Part shown: one piece after another, positions 8,849-16,972 of the stretch
Position numbering within the stretch: the stretch's first letter is position 1
Layout: each line of letters starts with the position of its first letter
NCBI GenBank assembly: GCA_023392635.1
Contig: JAEVYS010000056.1
Span: 1-64,000 of the forward strand
Direction: 5' to 3'
DNA from: Actinomycetes bacterium
GTDB lineage: Bacteria > Actinomycetota > Actinomycetes > Propionibacteriales > Propionibacteriaceae
Length of the DNA: 64,000 bases
Notes under the pieces: generated by a model
Databases searched by the model: none
Seen by the model: the letters and a program-made list of their open reading frames with translations, nothing else
Told to the model about the DNA's origin: nothing
Made by a program: the position numbers and the translations under genes

Positions 8849-9496
8849 TCAGGGCAGCAGCACAGCCTGGAGCTCGGCGACCGAGTCGACGAGCACGTCC
8901 GGACCGGTCGCCTCGAGGTCTGCTCGCGCGGCGGCACCCCAGGAGACCGCGATCGACGCCATGCCGGCCGCCTTCGCCGCGAGCACGTCGACCACAGCAT
9001 CCCCCACATAGGCCGCGCGCTCGGGGCTCCCGCCCAGCCGACGCACGGCGAGCAGGAGCGGTTCGGGCTCCGGCTTGTGCACGTCGGTGTCCTCCATCGC
9101 CACGGTCACCGAGAGACGGTCGGCCAACCCGGCGTGCAGGAGGGTGTTCTCCGCAGAGGTGCGCCGCTTCGACGTCGCGACGCCGACCAGCACGCCCGCG
9201 CTTCGCAGCGCGTCCAGCAGGCCGGGCGTGCCGGGGAACTCCTCCAGGAGTTCGGCCAGGTGCTCGGCGTTCCACGCCACGTAGGTGTCGACGAGCTTCT
9301 GGGCGTGTTCCGGGTGCCGCGTGCCGAAGGTGCCGTACAGGGTCTGCCCGATCCAGCTCCTCGCCTCGGCCGGCGTGGGACGTTCCCCCAAGACTTGCAG
9401 CATGGCGTGCTCGTAGGACGCGATAATGAGCGGGATGGTGTTCACCACCGTCCCGTCCAGGTCGAAGACGACAACGGGCCAGCGCGGTGAGGACAC
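8849..9496 (-). CDS. HAD-family phosphatase (phosphoglycolate phosphatase-like)
   Basis: A 215-aa cytoplasmic phosphatase of the haloacid dehalogenase superfamily. Motif I is FDLDGTVVNT near the N-terminus, with the first Asp as nucleophile and the second as acid/base. Motif II is the Ser/Thr in VGVATSKRR, motif III the Lys in HKPEPEPLL, and motif IV YVGDAVVDVLAAKAAGM binds Mg2+. A helical cap lies between motifs I and II, as in Gph/PpaX-type enzymes acting on small phosphate esters. The GTG at 9496 was chosen because a TATCCT box lies 7 nt upstream and there is no Shine-Dalgarno site. Substrate unknown. It is divergent from a TetR gene 39 nt away. Confidence 0.85.
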   Translation of the reverse strand: MSSPRWPVVVFDLDGTVVNTIPLIIASYEHAMLQVLGERPTPAEARSWIGQTLYGTFGTRHPEHAQKLVDTYVAWNAEHLAELLEEFPGTPGLLDALRSAGVLVGVATSKRRTSAENTLLHAGLADRLSVTVAMEDTDVHKPEPEPLLLAVRRLGGSPERAAYVGDAVVDVLAAKAAGMASIAVSWGAAARADLEATGPDVLVDSVAELQAVLLP

Positions 9497-9503
9497 GACG
9501 GTG

Positions 9504-9509
9504 AGGATA
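9504..9509 (-). promoter_or_regulatory. -10 box, leaderless start of HAD phosphatase gene
   Basis: TATCCT on the minus strand, 7 nt before the GTG at 9496. This supports the GTG as the true start. Confidence 0.5.
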
Positions 9510-9535
9510 CGACCCCGCCACAGGGAGGAACGCAG

Positions 9536-10138
9536 GTGACCATCCAGGCGCACCGGCCACGGGGCCGGCGCCCCGGCCGGACGGATACGCGGGCAGCGAT
9601 CCAGACGGCTGCCCTCACACTCTTCTCGGAGATGGGCTACGAGAAGGTGTCGCTGCGCGCGATCGCCCGCGCCGCGGAAGTAGACCCGGCCCTCATCCAC
9701 CACTACTTCGAGAACAAGGCCGACCTGTTCGCCCGGTCCGTCCTGGATCTCCCGCTCGACGCCGAGGAGATCGTGCGACGCATCCTGGACGGGCCCGTCG
9801 AGTCGGTCGGCGAGCGGACGATCGCGGCCTTCCTGGAGGCGTGGGACCGCCCGGGAGCCACCGACCGGTTCACCGCGATGATGCGGGCGGCCGTCACCGA
9901 TCCGAGCGCGCGCCGGCCGCTGAGCGAGTTCATGACCAAGGAGATCCTGGTCAAGGTCGTCGAAGCGCTCGGCAACAGCAACGCCCGGCTCCGCGCCCAA
10001 CTCGGCGTGAGCCTCGTGCTGGGCCTGGCACTGGGGCGGGACATCCTCGAGCTGCCTGCGCTGGTGAAGGCCCGCAACCCGGTGCTGGTGAAGACCCTGG
10101 GCCAGGCGATGCAGGCGCACCTGGTCGATTCGTGGTGA
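9536..10138 (+). CDS. TetR-family transcriptional regulator
   Basis: A 200-aa DNA-binding repressor. The TetR helix-turn-helix is at about residues 20-65: AAIQTAALTLFSEMGYEKVS, then LRAIARAAEVDPALIHHYF, with the ENKADLF end of the domain. The C-terminal ligand and dimer domain is not informative. The start is GTG at 9536, preceded by a good ggagg ribosome site. It is divergent from the HAD phosphatase with only 39 nt between, and 31 nt upstream of a small membrane-protein gene; either could be its target. No clear operator palindrome is visible in the short gap. Confidence 0.87.
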   Translation: MTIQAHRPRGRRPGRTDTRAAIQTAALTLFSEMGYEKVSLRAIARAAEVDPALIHHYFENKADLFARSVLDLPLDAEEIVRRILDGPVESVGERTIAAFLEAWDRPGATDRFTAMMRAAVTDPSARRPLSEFMTKEILVKVVEALGNSNARLRAQLGVSLVLGLALGRDILELPALVKARNPVLVKTLGQAMQAHLVDSW

Positions 10139-10140
10139 CG

Positions 10141-10146
10141 TAGGCT
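10141..10146 (+). promoter_or_regulatory. -10 box before the small membrane-protein gene
   Basis: TAGGCT at the very end of the TetR gene. A strong gaggagg ribosome site follows before the ATG at 10170, so this would be a short-leader transcript. Confidence 0.4.
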
Positions 10147-10169
10147 GGGCCACCCAGCGAGGAGGTGCG

Positions 10170-10844
10170 ATGACCACGGACCAGCAGGCGAGCGGCGCCG
10201 CCCCCGCCCCACGGCCGGCCGATGCGGACGTCACGCCGGAACCGGTTGTCGCTCAGCCCGCCGCCCTCCCGTCATCACCGGCGGCGCCCATCGCCACCCT
10301 CGACGCGCCGGTCCCTAAGGTCATCGGTGTGCCCGACGACCCACGTACCGGAGAGCCCCGGATCCCCGCCGTGGTCGCCGTGGCAGCGGCCCTGAGCTAC
10401 GCGGCGGTCGCCAACCTGGCGGGCGGGCTGCTCACCGTCTACTGGAACGCGGTGCCCAAGGACACCTTCGGGAACGCGTCCTGGCTGATGGGCCAGTTCG
10501 TCACCGAGCCGGGCTCACTGGGACGGGTCCTGCTGGCGGTCGCTGTCACCGTGATCGCCCTCCTGATCGCCGTGCCGGTGGCGATCACCGGCTACTACGG
10601 CTGGACCGGCTACCGCTGGTCAAGGATCAGCGGGCTCGTCGGCGCTGCGCTCAGCTTCGGGGCGCTCACGCTCAACGTGTGGTCCTGGGGGACCATCCCG
10701 CTCGCGTTGCTGGGAGCCGGCCTGCTCTGGACGCGTCCGGCCGGACGGTACTTCCTGGCGTGGTCGGCGCGACGGCACCCCGTCGAGGCCTTCGCCCCGC
10801 CCACGACCGACGTGTACTACGGGCCGCTTCCCCGCTACCTCTGA
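10170..10844 (+). CDS. Small membrane protein, unknown function
   Basis: A 224-aa protein I do not recognise. The first 65 residues are rich in Ala, Pro and acidic residues and look disordered. After them come four hydrophobic segments: about 67-90 (VAVAAALSYAAVANLAGGLL), about 115-140, about 152-170 and about 172-188. The tail ends in VYYGPLPRYL. A strong gaggagg site precedes the ATG at 10170. It is co-directional with the TetR gene 31 nt upstream but has a possible promoter of its own. Confidence 0.75.
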   Translation: MTTDQQASGAAPAPRPADADVTPEPVVAQPAALPSSPAAPIATLDAPVPKVIGVPDDPRTGEPRIPAVVAVAAALSYAAVANLAGGLLTVYWNAVPKDTFGNASWLMGQFVTEPGSLGRVLLAVAVTVIALLIAVPVAITGYYGWTGYRWSRISGLVGAALSFGALTLNVWSWGTIPLALLGAGLLWTRPAGRYFLAWSARRHPVEAFAPPTTDVYYGPLPRYL

Positions 10845-10876
10845 GCGGCCCTGCCCGCGCGGTGCCGGGTCCGGCG

Positions 10877-10882
10877 TAACCT
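10877..10882 (+). promoter_or_regulatory. -10 box of the PxKF gene
   Basis: TAACCT, implying a leader of roughly 80 nt before the ATG at 10969. A second similar hexamer, TTACCT, lies at about 10901-10906, so the exact start is open. A good ribosome site (aaagagg) precedes the ATG. Confidence 0.35.
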
Positions 10883-10968
10883 TTCCGCCCCGGTCGGCGG
10901 TTACCTCGTCGAGAGGCGTCCCCCCACACCTCGAGACCTGTGTTCACTACCCCCGAAAGAGGTTTCAC

Positions 10969-11691
10969 ATGATCGGTTCGAAGACGAGCCGTACCGCGAT
11001 CGGCGCTGCGATCGGCACTGCCCTCACCCTCGCGTTCAGCTCCATCGCGTTCACCCCCGCGTTCGCCACGCCGGTCGCACCGACCGTGCAGTGGAACGTG
11101 GCAGCGAACACGATCAACCCGGGCGGCAGCTACGCCGAGGGCCAGGTCCCGGCCGCGCCGACCTGCACCGCCGTCACGGCCGAGCTCGACGTGACGACCA
11201 GCTGCATGGTCAGTGTTCCCGTCACCACTCCCGGCGTCCACAGCCTGACCGCCACGGCGACCGTCACCTCGACCGTCGACGCCAGCGTCGCCACCACGCA
11301 GGCCACCCTGACCTACACGGTCAACGCCGCACCCAAGGGCTTCTACAGCCCGGTGAAGATGGGCGTGCAGAACGTGAAGAAGGGCGGGTCCACCGTCCCC
11401 CTCAAGTTCAAGGTCTACCAGGGCACGACCCGGGCGAAGAACGCCAGCGCGATCAGCAGCTTCGTCGCCAGCCAGGTGGACTGCAAGATCCCGACCACCG
11501 TCTTGTCGACCATCGACCTGCTGTCGAGCAAGGGCGGCAAGAAGCACGCCAACGTCGGCCACTCCCTGAAGTACTACGGCAAGGCCTTCCACCTGAACTG
11601 GAAGACCCCGAAGGCACCGGGCGCCTGCTACCTGGTGACCATGACGGCCACGGACGGCTCGGCGCTCACCGCGTCGTTCCTGCTGAAGTAA
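10969..11691 (+). CDS. Secreted PxKF-domain protein
   Basis: A 240-aa exported protein. The signal peptide has a basic start (MIGSKTSRT), a hydrophobic core (about 11-32) and likely cleavage after FTPAFA. Next comes an Ig-like beta domain (about 36-125) with two cysteines (CTAVTAELDVTTSC), then a C-terminal PxKF domain with GFYSPVKMGVQNVKKGG and STVPLKFKVY, the motif that names the family. The C-terminal domain holds another Cys pair. PxKF domains occur in large secreted actinobacterial proteins, usually as a C-terminal repeat; a stand-alone copy with one Ig-like domain is small. It probably acts at the cell surface, role unknown. Confidence 0.82.
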   Translation: MIGSKTSRTAIGAAIGTALTLAFSSIAFTPAFATPVAPTVQWNVAANTINPGGSYAEGQVPAAPTCTAVTAELDVTTSCMVSVPVTTPGVHSLTATATVTSTVDASVATTQATLTYTVNAAPKGFYSPVKMGVQNVKKGGSTVPLKFKVYQGTTRAKNASAISSFVASQVDCKIPTTVLSTIDLLSSKGGKKHANVGHSLKYYGKAFHLNWKTPKAPGACYLVTMTATDGSALTASFLLK

Positions 11692-11703
11692 TCGTCCGGG
11701 TGG

Positions 11704-11741
11704 GGGCGACCGGGCCGGGCCTTCGGGCTCCCCGGTTGCCC
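11704..11741. terminator. Terminator of the PxKF gene
   Basis: Hairpin with a 10-bp outer stem (gggcgaccgg at 11704-11713 with ccggttgccc at 11732-11741, one G-U pair) and an inner gcc-ttcg-ggc tetraloop. It starts 12 nt after the stop codon. Confidence 0.7.
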
Positions 11742-11804
11742 TCCCCGGCACCGGGGTGACTGGCTCGGATGAGGTCGGTGACCCACCCCGGCGAGAAACG
11801 GACT

Positions 11805-11838
11805 CCGGCGCATCGGCCCCTCAGGGCCGATGCGCCGG
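11805..11838. terminator. Second, bidirectional terminator before DUF4342 gene
   Basis: Perfect 15-bp stem (11805-11819 with 11824-11838) and a 4-nt loop, ending in ttt on the plus strand. It lies between the convergent PxKF and DUF4342 genes, 19 nt from the latter's stop, and can serve both. Confidence 0.78.
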
Positions 11839-11857
11839 TTTCCCGTTGCCGGGATGC

Positions 11858-12124
11858 TCACTCCCGCCTCGGCGGCCGCTCCACGACGATCGTGATCCTG
11901 CTCAGCAGGGCCGCAACGAGGCCGACACCGAGCAGGAGCGGCGCAACAAGGGCCGTGATCGCCCCCACGGTGAGGCCGGCGTTCAGGGGCACCTCCAGCA
12001 GGGTGCGCCCGTCGCGCCTGAGGGTCATGCGGCGGATGTTGCCCTCCTTGACCAGTTCCACGATCTTGCGGACGAGGTTGTTCGCGGTGACCTCGAACTC
12101 CTCCGTGCTGCCCTTCTCGCTCAT
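11858..12124 (-). CDS. DUF4342 protein, small membrane-associated
   Basis: An 88-aa protein. The first 45 residues form the DUF4342 core, with FEVTANNLVRKIVELVKEG and RRMTLRRDGRTLLEVPL. A single hydrophobic segment follows (about 49-75) and the tail is basic. The family is short and widespread in Firmicutes and Actinobacteria, with no known function. The ATG at 12124 is preferred over the GTG 9 nt upstream because gggag lies at the right distance from it. The gene stands alone between two terminators. Confidence 0.8.
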   Translation of the reverse strand: MSEKGSTEEFEVTANNLVRKIVELVKEGNIRRMTLRRDGRTLLEVPLNAGLTVGAITALVAPLLLGVGLVAALLSRITIVVERPPRRE

Positions 12125-12141
12125 CCCACCCACTCCCGGAC

Positions 12142-12160
12142 GGGCCGGCCGGTCCGGCCC
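12142..12160 (-). terminator. Terminator of the glgX-treYZ operon
   Basis: Hairpin gggccgg (12142-12148), loop ccggt, ccggccc (12154-12160). It lies 46 nt after the last gene of the minus-strand operon and just before the DUF4342 start. Confidence 0.5.
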
Positions 12161-12205
12161 ACCATTCCATTCTGCCCAGCCCGCCCGATGGCGTGGCCGA
12201 GGGGC

Positions 12206-12760
12206 TCACAACGCGAAGCCGTCGTAGCCGACCGCCAGCACGCGGTCCTCGGTGGAGAACCTCAACGGGTACTCGTTCGCCGGGAGCGCCCGCAGGTAGA
12301 ACCGCAGCGCGTCCTCCCCTGCCGGCTCGATCATCAGGTAGCGCTGGAGGCGCGACGGGCCCACCCGGTCGCGCATGACGTCGTACACGTAGTGCAGGAG
12401 CTCCGTGCCGTGGTGCGGTTCCCCGCCCCGCGCGAACAACCGGCGCCGGAACCGGAACTGCGGATGGATCGCGAAGTAGGCGAGGTAGTCGTACTGGTCC
12501 TCGGGATAGCTCATCACGATCGCTGCGCCCACGATCCCCTCCGGCGGCACGTCCTCCGTCGCCCCCACGATCCTGCGGACGAACGCCGTCGTGTCGGAGA
12601 ACTCGCTCCACAGGGCGTGGGACGACTTCCCGATCGGGAAGGCCGCCTTCAGCACATCGCGCAGGGCGCGCCGGTCGGGCCGGGCGAGTTCGGAGTAGGC
12701 GCGGTGCTCGTTCCTGAACGCCATCTCGCCCGCGCCGCCCGCGATCGTGCCCGCCCTCAC
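12206..12760 (-). CDS. GNAT-like acetyltransferase (tentative)
   Basis: A 184-aa protein that looks like a GCN5-related N-acetyltransferase: alternating strands and helices, a central strand pair (IVGAAIVMS..DYLAYFAIHPQFR), then a helix with GTELLHYVYDVM where acetyl-CoA would bind, and a late MIEPAGEDALRFYLR segment. The usual R/Q-x-x-G-x-G/A loop is not clear, so the family call is only probable. The GTG at 12760 is preferred because AGGA lies 7 nt upstream; the ATG at 12724 is an alternative that drops 12 residues. It starts 35 nt after treYZ and is the last gene of the glycogen-trehalose operon. The link to that pathway is unknown. Confidence 0.6.
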   Translation of the reverse strand: MRAGTIAGGAGEMAFRNEHRAYSELARPDRRALRDVLKAAFPIGKSSHALWSEFSDTTAFVRRIVGATEDVPPEGIVGAAIVMSYPEDQYDYLAYFAIHPQFRFRRRLFARGGEPHHGTELLHYVYDVMRDRVGPSRLQRYLMIEPAGEDALRFYLRALPANEYPLRFSTEDRVLAVGYDGFAL

Positions 12761-12795
12761 AGGCCCATCCTGCCGCGAACCGGGCGCGACCGGCG

Positions 12796-15700
12796 TTACG
12801 GCTCGAGCGGCAGCAGGAGCGCCCCGGCGTGCGGCGGGAGCACCACGGCCGATCCGGCCAGCCGCGCGCCGGACGGGCTCGCCCACCGCAGCTGGTGCCG
12901 CCCCCCGACTTCGACCCTCGCCTCGGTGTCGCCGAAGTTCACGACGACGGCGAGGCCGCCACGCCGCATGAGGAACCACCGGGCATCCTCATCGACCTCA
13001 CAGCTGGTGCGGGTGAGCATCGGGTTGGTGAGCTCGGCGTACTGGTGTCGCAGCGCGATCAGTTCCCGGTACGTGTCGAGCACCAGCCGGTGGCGGCCAC
13101 CCTCCGGTTCGGTCCAGTCCAGCCGCGCGGAGGCGAACGTCTCCGGCGACATCGGGTCGGGGACCTGCGTGGGGTCCCACGCCATCCTGGCGAACTCCCG
13201 CAGCCGACCAGCGGTCACCGCCGCGGCCAGCTCGGGCTCGGGATGGCCAGAGAAGAACGGGAACGGCGTGCCCGCCGCCCACTCCTCGCCCATGAAGACC
13301 ATCGGCGTGAAGGGCGCGGTCAGGGTCACCAGCGCCGCACAGGCCAGCTGGTCGTCGTCGAGCTTCTCGGCCGGCCGGTCGCCGCGGGCACGGTTCCCCA
13401 CCTGGTCGTGGTTGGCACTGCACACCACCAGCCGCCAGCCCTCGGCGGTTCCGCGGTCGAGCGCACCCCCGTGGCCGATCGCCCGGAAGCTCGACCAGGA
13501 CCCGTCGTGGAAGAAGCCGCGCTCGCACACCTTGGCCAGAGCCGAGAGCGGTGCGAAGTCGGCGTAGTACCCCTCCGTCTCCCCGGTGAGCGCCACATGG
13601 AGGGCGTGGTGGAAGTCGTCGCTCCACTGCGCGTCGATGCCGTAGCCCCCGGCTCCTCGCGGTGCGGTCAGGCGCGGGTCGTTCTGGTCGGACTCCGCGA
13701 TGAGGGTGAGCGGACGCCGCAGGTGCGCCGACAGGTCGGACGCGATCAGCGCCAACTCCTCCAGTAGGTGCACCGGCGAGGAGTCGAGGAGTGCGTGCAC
13801 CGCGTCCAGCCGTAGGGCGTCCACGTGCATGTCGACGAACCAGTGCCGCAGGTTCTCCCCGATCAGGGCCCGGACCTCCCGGCTGCCCTCGCCGTCGAGA
13901 TTGACCCGGGTCCCCCAGGTGCCCTGCTCCTCGGTGAGGTAGGGCCCGAAGACGGGCAGGTAGTTCCCGCTCGGCCCGAGGTGGTTGTAGACCACGTCCT
14001 GCACGACCGCCAGACCGGAGGCGTGGCACGCGTCGACGAAACGGCGGTAGGCGTCCGGGCCGCCATAGGGCTCGTGGACGGCGAACCACGCGACGCCGTC
14101 GTACCCCCAGCCGCGGTCGCCGTTGAACGCGTTCACGGGCATCAGCTCGACGAAGTCGACCCCCAGCTCGACGAGGTGCGGCAGGCGGGAGATGGCAGCG
14201 TCCAGGGTGCCCTCGGGCGTGAACGTGCCCAGGTGCAGTTCGTAGACGACCGAGCCGGCCAGGGTGCGCCCGGTCCAGCCCTGGTCATGCCAGGTGAACG
14301 CGGCCGGGTCGAAGGTGCGCGAAAGGCCGTGCACGCCGAACGGCTGCCAACGGCTGCGTGGATCGGGCAGCGGCTCGGTGCGGTCGTCGACGAGATAGCC
14401 GTAGTCGGCCCGGCCCAGGGGTTCGGGCTCGGCAGGGGACCACCACCCGTCGGGGGCCTTCAGCATGGGCACCACCCGATCGCCGACCTGCAGCCGGACG
14501 CTCTGCGGGAGCGGCGCCCAGACGTCGAAACGTCCCCTCTCCCCTGCCCGGCGTTCCTCGCGCACCAGCAGGGCCACCGGGTAGGTGGCCAGGACGTCGG
14601 CGAGCAGCACCGACCCCCGTTCGTCCGCGGCGAGCCGGCGACCCGAGACCAGGTCGCGCCAGCGCCCCTCGGGCAGGGCGATCCACGTGCCGCGCCAGCC
14701 GCCCGCGGCGGCGAGTCCGACCGGCAGCCGGGTCGCCAGGGAGATCGCGCCACCCCGGTCGAAGCCGACGAGGTGGTCCGCGGCCGGCCCCTCGGCGAAC
14801 AGGGGCTCGTAACCGGTGAACAGCTCGGGGCGGTCACGTCGGAGCGTGAGCGCCTGGTGGCACAGCAGCAGCTTGGCCGCGCCGTCGTCCTCCGCAGCGC
14901 CCGTGGACAGGGGTGGGCGGGCACCGGTCCGCACGCGGGCCAGCAGTTCGGCCCGAGCGGTGAAGTCGACGCTGCGGCGGTTGTCCGGGTCGACCAGGCT
15001 GGTCTCCCACAACTCGCTGCCCTGGTAGAGGTCGGGCACGCCGGGGATCGTGAGGTCGAGCAACTTGGCGGCCAGCGCGTTGCTGCGCCCGGGCCCGGCG
15101 ATCGTGTCGAGGACGCGCTCCAGCACCCCTGCGACCGCCGCGTCGTCGAACGCGGCGTCGACGCACGCCTGGAGCGCCGCTTCGAAGGACGCCTGGGGCG
15201 CCGTCCAGCCGGTGTGCTCGCCGGCCTCCCGCATCGCCTTCTCGGCATAGGCGTGCAGCCGCTCGCGGCTCGCGGGCCAGGCGCCGAGGATCGCCTGCCA
15301 CAGAAGGTTCGCGAGCCCCGGGTCGGGCACGGGAACGAGGTCGAGCAGCTCGCCGAGCGCGGCGTCCCACACCTCCGGCACCTCGGCCAGCACGCTGATC
15401 CTGGCCCGGACGTCCTCGCCTCGCTTGGTGTCGTGCGTGGTGCCGGCGGTCATCGCCGCCGGCCACTCCAGTTGCCGCACCTGCATCAGCGCGTGGAACT
15501 CCTCGACCCCGACGCTGAACACACTCGGGTCGCCCCCGACCTCGTTGAGCGAGGTGAGGCGCGCCCAGCGGTAGAACGCCTGGTCCTCCACGCCTTTCGC
15601 CATCACCATGCCGGACGTCTGCTGGAAGCGCTGGGCCGGTCCGGACGCGCCGTCGGCCAGCACCGGGTAGAGCACGTCCAGTTCACCGCCGAGGTCCGGT

Positions 15701-16956
15701 CGGCGCTCCCACGCGAAGCCGAAGGCACGGTCGAGGTGCTCGCGCCCCTCCGGCAGGTAGGACCGGTAGACCTCGAAGTCGGCCAGCACTTCCGCGACGG
15801 CGTCAGCGAGCCGGTCGAGGTCGGGGTGGTCGGCGGCGTCCAGCCCGGCGACCACCTCACGCGCGATCCGGCGGACCTCCGAGTTCAGGATGCCGTTCGC
15901 GACCTCGAGCTTGCCGGCGCGAACCAGCTCGCGCCAGTCGACCTCCCGCCCGCGCAGCCGGTTCTCCAGCGCGGTCAGCCGGCCCTCGCCGGACGGGTCG
16001 ACCAGGACCCGGTCCACGAGGGCCATCGCGTCGTAGCCGGTGGTGCCGGCGGTCGCCCACGTGGACGGCAGCTCCTCCATGACCACCTGGTCGGACTCCC
16101 CGTCGGTGAGGGAGAGGATCTTCTCGACCAGCACGTACGCGCCGCCGGTGAGCGCGGCCAGGTCGTCGAGGTACTTCCCGGGATCGCGGAGCCCGTCGGG
16201 GTGGTCCACGCGCAGCCCGTCGACCTGGCCCTCGTCGAACCAGCGACGGACCTCTGCGTGTGACCGGGCGAACCACTCCGGGTCCTCCACCCGGATCGCG
16301 ACCAGCGTGTTCACCGCGAAGAAGCGTCGGTAGTTCAGCGTCCGGTCGGCCTGGCGCCAGCTGACCAGCTCGTAGTGCTGCCGGGCGTGGACGGCGTTGG
16401 GGTCCTCGTCGCCGGACAGGACCGAGCCCGGCGCCAGCGGGAACCGCTGGTCGTGGTAGTGCAGCTCGCCGCCGAGCACCTGCAGGTGGTCGATGCGTGC
16501 CGGCTCGCCCGTCCCGTTGGGATCGGCGAGCAGGTCATCGTCCCCCACCACCGGGATCCGGAGCTTCCCGCCACCGGCCGCCCAGTCGATGTCGAACGCG
16601 GACGCGTAGGACGACTCCTGCCCGTGGGTGAGCACGTGCCACCACCACTCGTTCTCCCAGGGCCGGGCCACCCCGACGTGGTTGGGAACGATGTCGACGA
16701 GCACGCCCATGCCGAGCCGACGCGCCTCGGTGGCCAGCGCCGCCAGGCCGGACGCCCGCCCCCGGGACGGGTCGATGGCGCGGTGGTCGGACACGTCGTA
16801 GCCGTGCTCGCTGCCCGACTCGGACGCGAGCAGCGGCGACAGGTACACCCAGTCGATGCCCAGCTCGTGGAGGTACCCCAGGATGCGGGCGGCGGCGACG
16901 AGGTCGAACTCCTCGGTGATCTGGAGGCGGTAGGTGCTGGCGGGGGTGGGTCGCAT
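12796..16956 (-). CDS. TreY-TreZ fusion: maltooligosyltrehalose synthase/trehalohydrolase
   Basis: One uninterrupted 1386-aa frame holds two enzymes normally made separately. Residues about 1-795 are TreY, which rearranges the reducing-end alpha-1,4 bond of a maltodextrin to alpha-1,1. They show STYRLQ near the start, VDIVPNHVG, the nucleophile Asp in GLRVDHPDG (about 249) and the acid Glu in YVLVEKIL (about 279). After a short RRAGERG linker, residues about 803-1386 are TreZ, which releases trehalose: GYDGVAWFAVHEPYGGP, nucleophile in ALRLDAVHAL (about 1048), acid in IAESDQND (about 1086) and ANHDQVGN (about 1183). All catalytic residues are kept in both halves. A GGAGG site precedes the ATG at 16956, 16 nt after glgX. 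Confidence 0.93.
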   Translation of the reverse strand: MRPTPASTYRLQITEEFDLVAAARILGYLHELGIDWVYLSPLLASESGSEHGYDVSDHRAIDPSRGRASGLAALATEARRLGMGVLVDIVPNHVGVARPWENEWWWHVLTHGQESSYASAFDIDWAAGGGKLRIPVVGDDDLLADPNGTGEPARIDHLQVLGGELHYHDQRFPLAPGSVLSGDEDPNAVHARQHYELVSWRQADRTLNYRRFFAVNTLVAIRVEDPEWFARSHAEVRRWFDEGQVDGLRVDHPDGLRDPGKYLDDLAALTGGAYVLVEKILSLTDGESDQVVMEELPSTWATAGTTGYDAMALVDRVLVDPSGEGRLTALENRLRGREVDWRELVRAGKLEVANGILNSEVRRIAREVVAGLDAADHPDLDRLADAVAEVLADFEVYRSYLPEGREHLDRAFGFAWERRPDLGGELDVLYPVLADGASGPAQRFQQTSGMVMAKGVEDQAFYRWARLTSLNEVGGDPSVFSVGVEEFHALMQVRQLEWPAAMTAGTTHDTKRGEDVRARISVLAEVPEVWDAALGELLDLVPVPDPGLANLLWQAILGAWPASRERLHAYAEKAMREAGEHTGWTAPQASFEAALQACVDAAFDDAAVAGVLERVLDTIAGPGRSNALAAKLLDLTIPGVPDLYQGSELWETSLVDPDNRRSVDFTARAELLARVRTGARPPLSTGAAEDDGAAKLLLCHQALTLRRDRPELFTGYEPLFAEGPAADHLVGFDRGGAISLATRLPVGLAAAGGWRGTWIALPEGRWRDLVSGRRLAADERGSVLLADVLATYPVALLVREERRAGERGRFDVWAPLPQSVRLQVGDRVVPMLKAPDGWWSPAEPEPLGRADYGYLVDDRTEPLPDPRSRWQPFGVHGLSRTFDPAAFTWHDQGWTGRTLAGSVVYELHLGTFTPEGTLDAAISRLPHLVELGVDFVELMPVNAFNGDRGWGYDGVAWFAVHEPYGGPDAYRRFVDACHASGLAVVQDVVYNHLGPSGNYLPVFGPYLTEEQGTWGTRVNLDGEGSREVRALIGENLRHWFVDMHVDALRLDAVHALLDSSPVHLLEELALIASDLSAHLRRPLTLIAESDQNDPRLTAPRGAGGYGIDAQWSDDFHHALHVALTGETEGYYADFAPLSALAKVCERGFFHDGSWSSFRAIGHGGALDRGTAEGWRLVVCSANHDQVGNRARGDRPAEKLDDDQLACAALVTLTAPFTPMVFMGEEWAAGTPFPFFSGHPEPELAAAVTAGRLREFARMAWDPTQVPDPMSPETFASARLDWTEPEGGRHRLVLDTYRELIALRHQYAELTNPMLTRTSCEVDEDARWFLMRRGGLAVVVNFGDTEARVEVGGRHQLRWASPSGARLAGSAVVLPPHAGALLLPLEP

Positions 16957-16972
16957 GCCTACCTCCTACCCC

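Noticed and set aside
10883..10968. Riboswitch in the leader of the PxKF gene
   Set aside because: Only short G-C hairpins can be drawn, and no known aptamer core is recognised.
13825..16263. Long plus-strand frame opposite treYZ, and similar long frames opposite the CoA-transferase (5737-7308) and pgi (57703-59958)
   Set aside because: High GC leaves few stop codons on the opposite strand. The translations have no recognisable domains, and the genes on the other strand have complete catalytic motifs.
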